The notes beneath the pieces were generated by a model. The model worked only from the letters and a program-made list of their open reading frames with translations, was not told the origin of the DNA and searched no databases. The position numbers and the translations under genes are program-made. Shown piece by piece: positions 5,442 through 7,760 of a DNA stretch of 7,760 nucleotides. Source of the stretch: a bacterium (GTDB taxonomy: Bacteria > Tectomicrobia > Entotheonellia > Entotheonellales > Entotheonellaceae); NCBI GenBank assembly GCA_027294925.1, contig JAPULM010000267.1, positions 1 through 7,760 on the forward strand, read 5' to 3'. Within the stretch, counting starts at the first letter, position 1, and each line of letters starts with the position of its first letter.

Positions 5442-6392
5442 ATGCAAGCAAAATTCAGATGGCTCGATCTGCGCTCTGTAGCCGCACGGTCCAAGCACTC
5501 TCGAGGTATAGCGCACAAGATAGCGCTGCGCGGCTTGCTTGTGTTTATCTGCTTCCTGACCTTCCTGATCTGTTCCACCCTCGCCGCCTCTCCTCTGTCC
5601 CCAGCGCCATCCCGCGCTGAGGTCCGGACCGCGGTCATGCTGGCGCGGTCATGGGCGCCACGTCTCGATATTCGTGGCTGGTGGATGAGTGAAAAGCTGG
5701 ATGGCGTTCGAGGCTATTGGACCGGCAGCCGGCTCATGTTCCGATCGGGAAATGCGATTGCGGTACCGCGATGGTTTACGCAGAATTTCCCTCCCACAGC
5801 GCTTGATGGGGAACTGTGGATCGGGAGACAGAAATTTTCGGAACTCACCAGTATCGTGCGTCGCAAGACGCCCGACATGAGGTGGAAAACGGTTCGCTAT
5901 ATGATTTTCGATGCGCCGCGGGTCGATGGCGGGTTTGAAAGCCGGCTCGATTTTGCGCGCCGGTGGTTTCGGCAGCATGCCAACCCGCAGGTCAGCATCA
6001 TTGAACATGAAATCTGTAAGGACGAAGCGCATTTGCAAAACAAGCTGGCGGAGATCGAAGCTTTAGGCGGAGAGGGATTGATCCTACGTAAACCGCAGTC
6101 TCCCTATACGGCGGGGCGCTCTTACGATCTCTTAAAAGTCAAAACCTTTCAAGATGCTGAAGCGATGGTCATTCAGCATCTGCCGGGGTCAGGCAAGCAT
6201 GCCGGCCGCCTGGGCGCACTGTTGGTCGAACTCCCAAATGGCGCGCAGTTTGCCATTGGCACAGGCTTTTCCGATGCCGAGCGGGACAATCCGCCACCAA
6301 TTGGCAGTACCATTACCTTCAAGCATCAGGGCTTCACGAAATCCGGCATTCCACGCTTTGCCTCATTCTTGCGGATCCGGAAGCCGCTGTAA
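5442..6392 (+). CDS. ligE: LigE-type ATP-dependent DNA ligase with N-terminal export segment
   Basis: Minimal ATP-dependent ligases of this type seal nicks in DNA and, in Gram-negative bacteria, are usually exported to the periplasm. The 316-residue protein has a hydrophobic segment at about 30-48 (ALRGLLVFICFLTFLICSTL) after a basic N-terminal region, with a possible signal-peptidase site near LAAS at 47-50. Nucleotidyltransferase motifs follow: motif I EKLDGVR with adenylated Lys85; RSGN at 101-104; LDGEL with Glu124; motif III MIFDAP at 154-159; motif IV EGLILRK at 211-217; and motif V LLKVK with Lys232 and Lys234. A small OB-fold domain occupies about 240-316, and no separate DNA-binding domain is present. 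The start is fixed by AGGAGG four bases upstream of ATG 5442. The basic N-terminal region of about 28 residues is long for a signal peptide, so an uncleaved membrane anchor is possible. The 3' end overlaps the convergent glycosyltransferase gene by 30 bases. Confidence 0.9.
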   Translation: MQAKFRWLDLRSVAARSKHSRGIAHKIALRGLLVFICFLTFLICSTLAASPLSPAPSRAEVRTAVMLARSWAPRLDIRGWWMSEKLDGVRGYWTGSRLMFRSGNAIAVPRWFTQNFPPTALDGELWIGRQKFSELTSIVRRKTPDMRWKTVRYMIFDAPRVDGGFESRLDFARRWFRQHANPQVSIIEHEICKDEAHLQNKLAEIEALGGEGLILRKPQSPYTAGRSYDLLKVKTFQDAEAMVIQHLPGSGKHAGRLGALLVELPNGAQFAIGTGFSDAERDNPPPIGSTITFKHQGFTKSGIPRFASFLRIRKPL

Positions 6393-7760
6393 GCGTGCCC
6401 GCGCCTGGCTGAAGGAACTCACCGCGTCACTTTTTGGAGCCGCAGGCAGCAGCCCACCCTCTCTGGCAATTTCGTACATGGCAAGGGCCGACCACAAGTA
6501 GGAAAGGGTAGATTCCGCTCCCTGATTACGATTGACACCGTGCGCACGAAGGCCGTCGAAGCAACCGCCCGTTCTTAGGTCGCAGACCTTTTCCCCAATG
6601 TCATTCCTGCCCAGGAACCAGGCAAAACAACGCTCTGCTTCACGCAACCATTCTTCCTCGCTGCTCAGCAGGTATGCCGCCGCACACGCCCGGACTAAGC
6701 CCATGACATCCACCGGCTGTTGGTCGAATTGGGCTTTCTTGCCGCCCCGCTTTAGCCATCCGTCGTTGCCGATAAGCGAAAGGTGTCCGTCAGAAGCTGT
6801 CTGAAGACGCAGTAACCAGTTGAGCGCAGCGATGCCCTTTTCGTACATCGACTGATTGCCCAGTATCACACCGGCAAGCATCAGCGCGTGGGCAAGCTTT
6901 GCGTTGGAATAGGTAACGGTGTCCTCCGGCCAGAGCCAGCCGTTTGACGTATTTGCCTCGAATTGGTGCAGCAATTCACCAGACAATACTTCCAGCACAC
7001 GGCGAGCCGGCTGATGATCCGGATTGTGTCGGAGGCAGTGATAGGTGCCAATGATGCTGAACGCCCAACCACGGGGGTACGTCATGGCCTCGGTGGCAGG
7101 GAGCGACCGTTCCAGAAGTTCAAGCGCCATCGACCGAACCAGTTCAGTGGGGGCGTAACGTACCGTGATGCCGAGGCTCCACAGAGCCCGGCCGTGGCAG
7201 TCGTCACCGCCTTTCTCATCCAGCCAACTGCGGTCGTATGACATGTAATTGCGGAAAAACCCGGTGGACGCATTAAACGCATCCAGTACAAACGCCAAAT
7301 ATCTCTTGATCAGGGGAATGACGGATTCGTCCCTTCTCAACCAATAGTAGTCACAGGTCACCATCAGCGCCCGGGCGTTGTCATCGGTGCAATACCCTTC
7401 ACTCCGGTTGGGAATGTCGTAGGTGGCGTGCTGAAGGATGCCGGTATCGTCCGTGAGCACTCGCAGATGCTCCAAGCTGAGTTCCGGGACTTCGTCAAGC
7501 AGCTTCTGCTCGGGAGCCTTCCCTTGAATGATTTCGACGATGCCTCTCTTCCGGCCCCTGCCGGTTGCAGCGATCTCGTCCACAAGTTCTAGGTAGCTGC
7601 GGGCGACTTCCTTCCAAATCATCGGGCGGCTGAACTGGTAGGCTGAGGTACGCATGGCCTCCCGCTCTGCCTCATTTGAGAGGAGCCGACAAATCGCCTG
7701 ACTCATGTCTTCTGAACCGCCGAACGGTACCAGGCAGCCGCGTCCGTCACCGAGCAGCTC
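6363..7760 (-). CDS. Glycosyltransferase (GT4) with C-terminal alpha/alpha-toroid domain, N-terminus outside the window
   Basis: The minus-strand frame is open from the window edge to TGA 6363-6365, with 465 residues visible. An ATG at 7704-7706 is unlikely to be the start. The 18 codons before it read LLGDGRGCLVPFGGSED, which is the end-of-domain motif of GT-B glycosyltransferases of family 4, followed by a helix (SQAICRLLSNEAEREAMR) typical of the same domain. After a linker, from about residue 85 of the visible part, a helix-rich region begins with TDDTGILQHATYDIPNR and GYCTDDNARALM. Repeated Trp/Leu/Gly helical hairpins follow to about 430, as in six-hairpin (alpha/alpha-toroid) glycosidase-like domains. 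Such fused proteins of about 750-800 residues are known and often sit near GH130 phosphorylases. They are expected to act in the cytoplasm on short glycans or storage sugars, but the substrate is not predictable here. The last ~20 residues (Gln/Arg-rich) overlap the 3' end of ligE. Confidence 0.85.
   Translation of the reverse strand, partial: ELLGDGRGCLVPFGGSEDMSQAICRLLSNEAEREAMRTSAYQFSRPMIWKEVARSYLELVDEIAATGRGRKRGIVEIIQGKAPEQKLLDEVPELSLEHLRVLTDDTGILQHATYDIPNRSEGYCTDDNARALMVTCDYYWLRRDESVIPLIKRYLAFVLDAFNASTGFFRNYMSYDRSWLDEKGGDDCHGRALWSLGITVRYAPTELVRSMALELLERSLPATEAMTYPRGWAFSIIGTYHCLRHNPDHQPARRVLEVLSGELLHQFEANTSNGWLWPEDTVTYSNAKLAHALMLAGVILGNQSMYEKGIAALNWLLRLQTASDGHLSLIGNDGWLKRGGKKAQFDQQPVDVMGLVRACAAAYLLSSEEEWLREAERCFAWFLGRNDIGEKVCDLRTGGCFDGLRAHGVNRNQGAESTLSYLWSALAMYEIAREGGLLPAAPKSDAVSSFSQARARLQRLPDPQE

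Noticed and set aside
1..7760. CRISPR array, tRNA, rRNA, insertion sequence or toxin-antitoxin pair
   Set aside because: No regularly spaced repeats, cloverleaf sequence, terminal inverted repeats with a transposase, or recognisable toxin or antitoxin motifs were found by eye.

Overview
This is a bacterial chromosomal window in two parts. About the first 2.6 kb is a decayed, somewhat AT-richer stretch dominated by a broken integrase. From about 2650 to the end lie dense, more GC-rich, intact housekeeping-type genes. The organism cannot be named from the sequence. A LigE-type exported ATP-dependent ligase, a SurE relative, a DHA2 transporter, a CaiB/BaiF CoA-transferase remnant and a glycosyltransferase fused to a toroid domain suggest an environmental, Gram-negative-type bacterium. 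Proteobacteria, Tectomicrobia and Nitrospirota-like lineages all remain possible. This placement is inference.

Positions 1-2640 hold the C-terminal tail of an unrecognised protein (2-175, plus strand, entering from outside the window). About 430 bases without a convincing gene follow, with one short inverted repeat. Next comes a small cysteine-rich ORF (605-946, plus). On the minus strand a short ORF (1038-1265) lies just downstream of a P4-type tyrosine recombinase gene (1310-2504). The recombinase is 398 codons long when reconstructed and keeps all its catalytic residues. It is broken by one in-frame TGA and by one frameshift before the nucleophilic tyrosine. Two 10-bp direct repeats, one helical turn apart, sit upstream of its start. 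This looks like the integration end of a degraded island; no tRNA or confirmed att site is visible.

Positions 2650-5052 hold a SurE-family nucleotidase and a 14-helix DHA2-type MFS exporter, same strand, 51 bp apart, probably one operon. Both depart from their family motifs at specific places.

Positions 5053-5441 are a small gene graveyard: a short fragment resembling the end of a cation:proton antiporter membrane domain (plus strand) and the last ~45-55 codons of a CaiB/BaiF CoA-transferase (minus strand).

Positions 5442-7760 hold an intact LigE-type ligase with an N-terminal export segment (plus). It converges on and overlaps by 30 bp the 3' end of a large minus-strand gene that runs out of the window. 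The visible part of that gene is the end of a GT4 glycosyltransferase domain followed by an alpha/alpha-toroid domain.

No defence system, CRISPR array, RNA gene or clearly new system was identified. The main value of the window is in the broken and partial genes, several of which lack a start codon in the window or are too short for ordinary gene calling.
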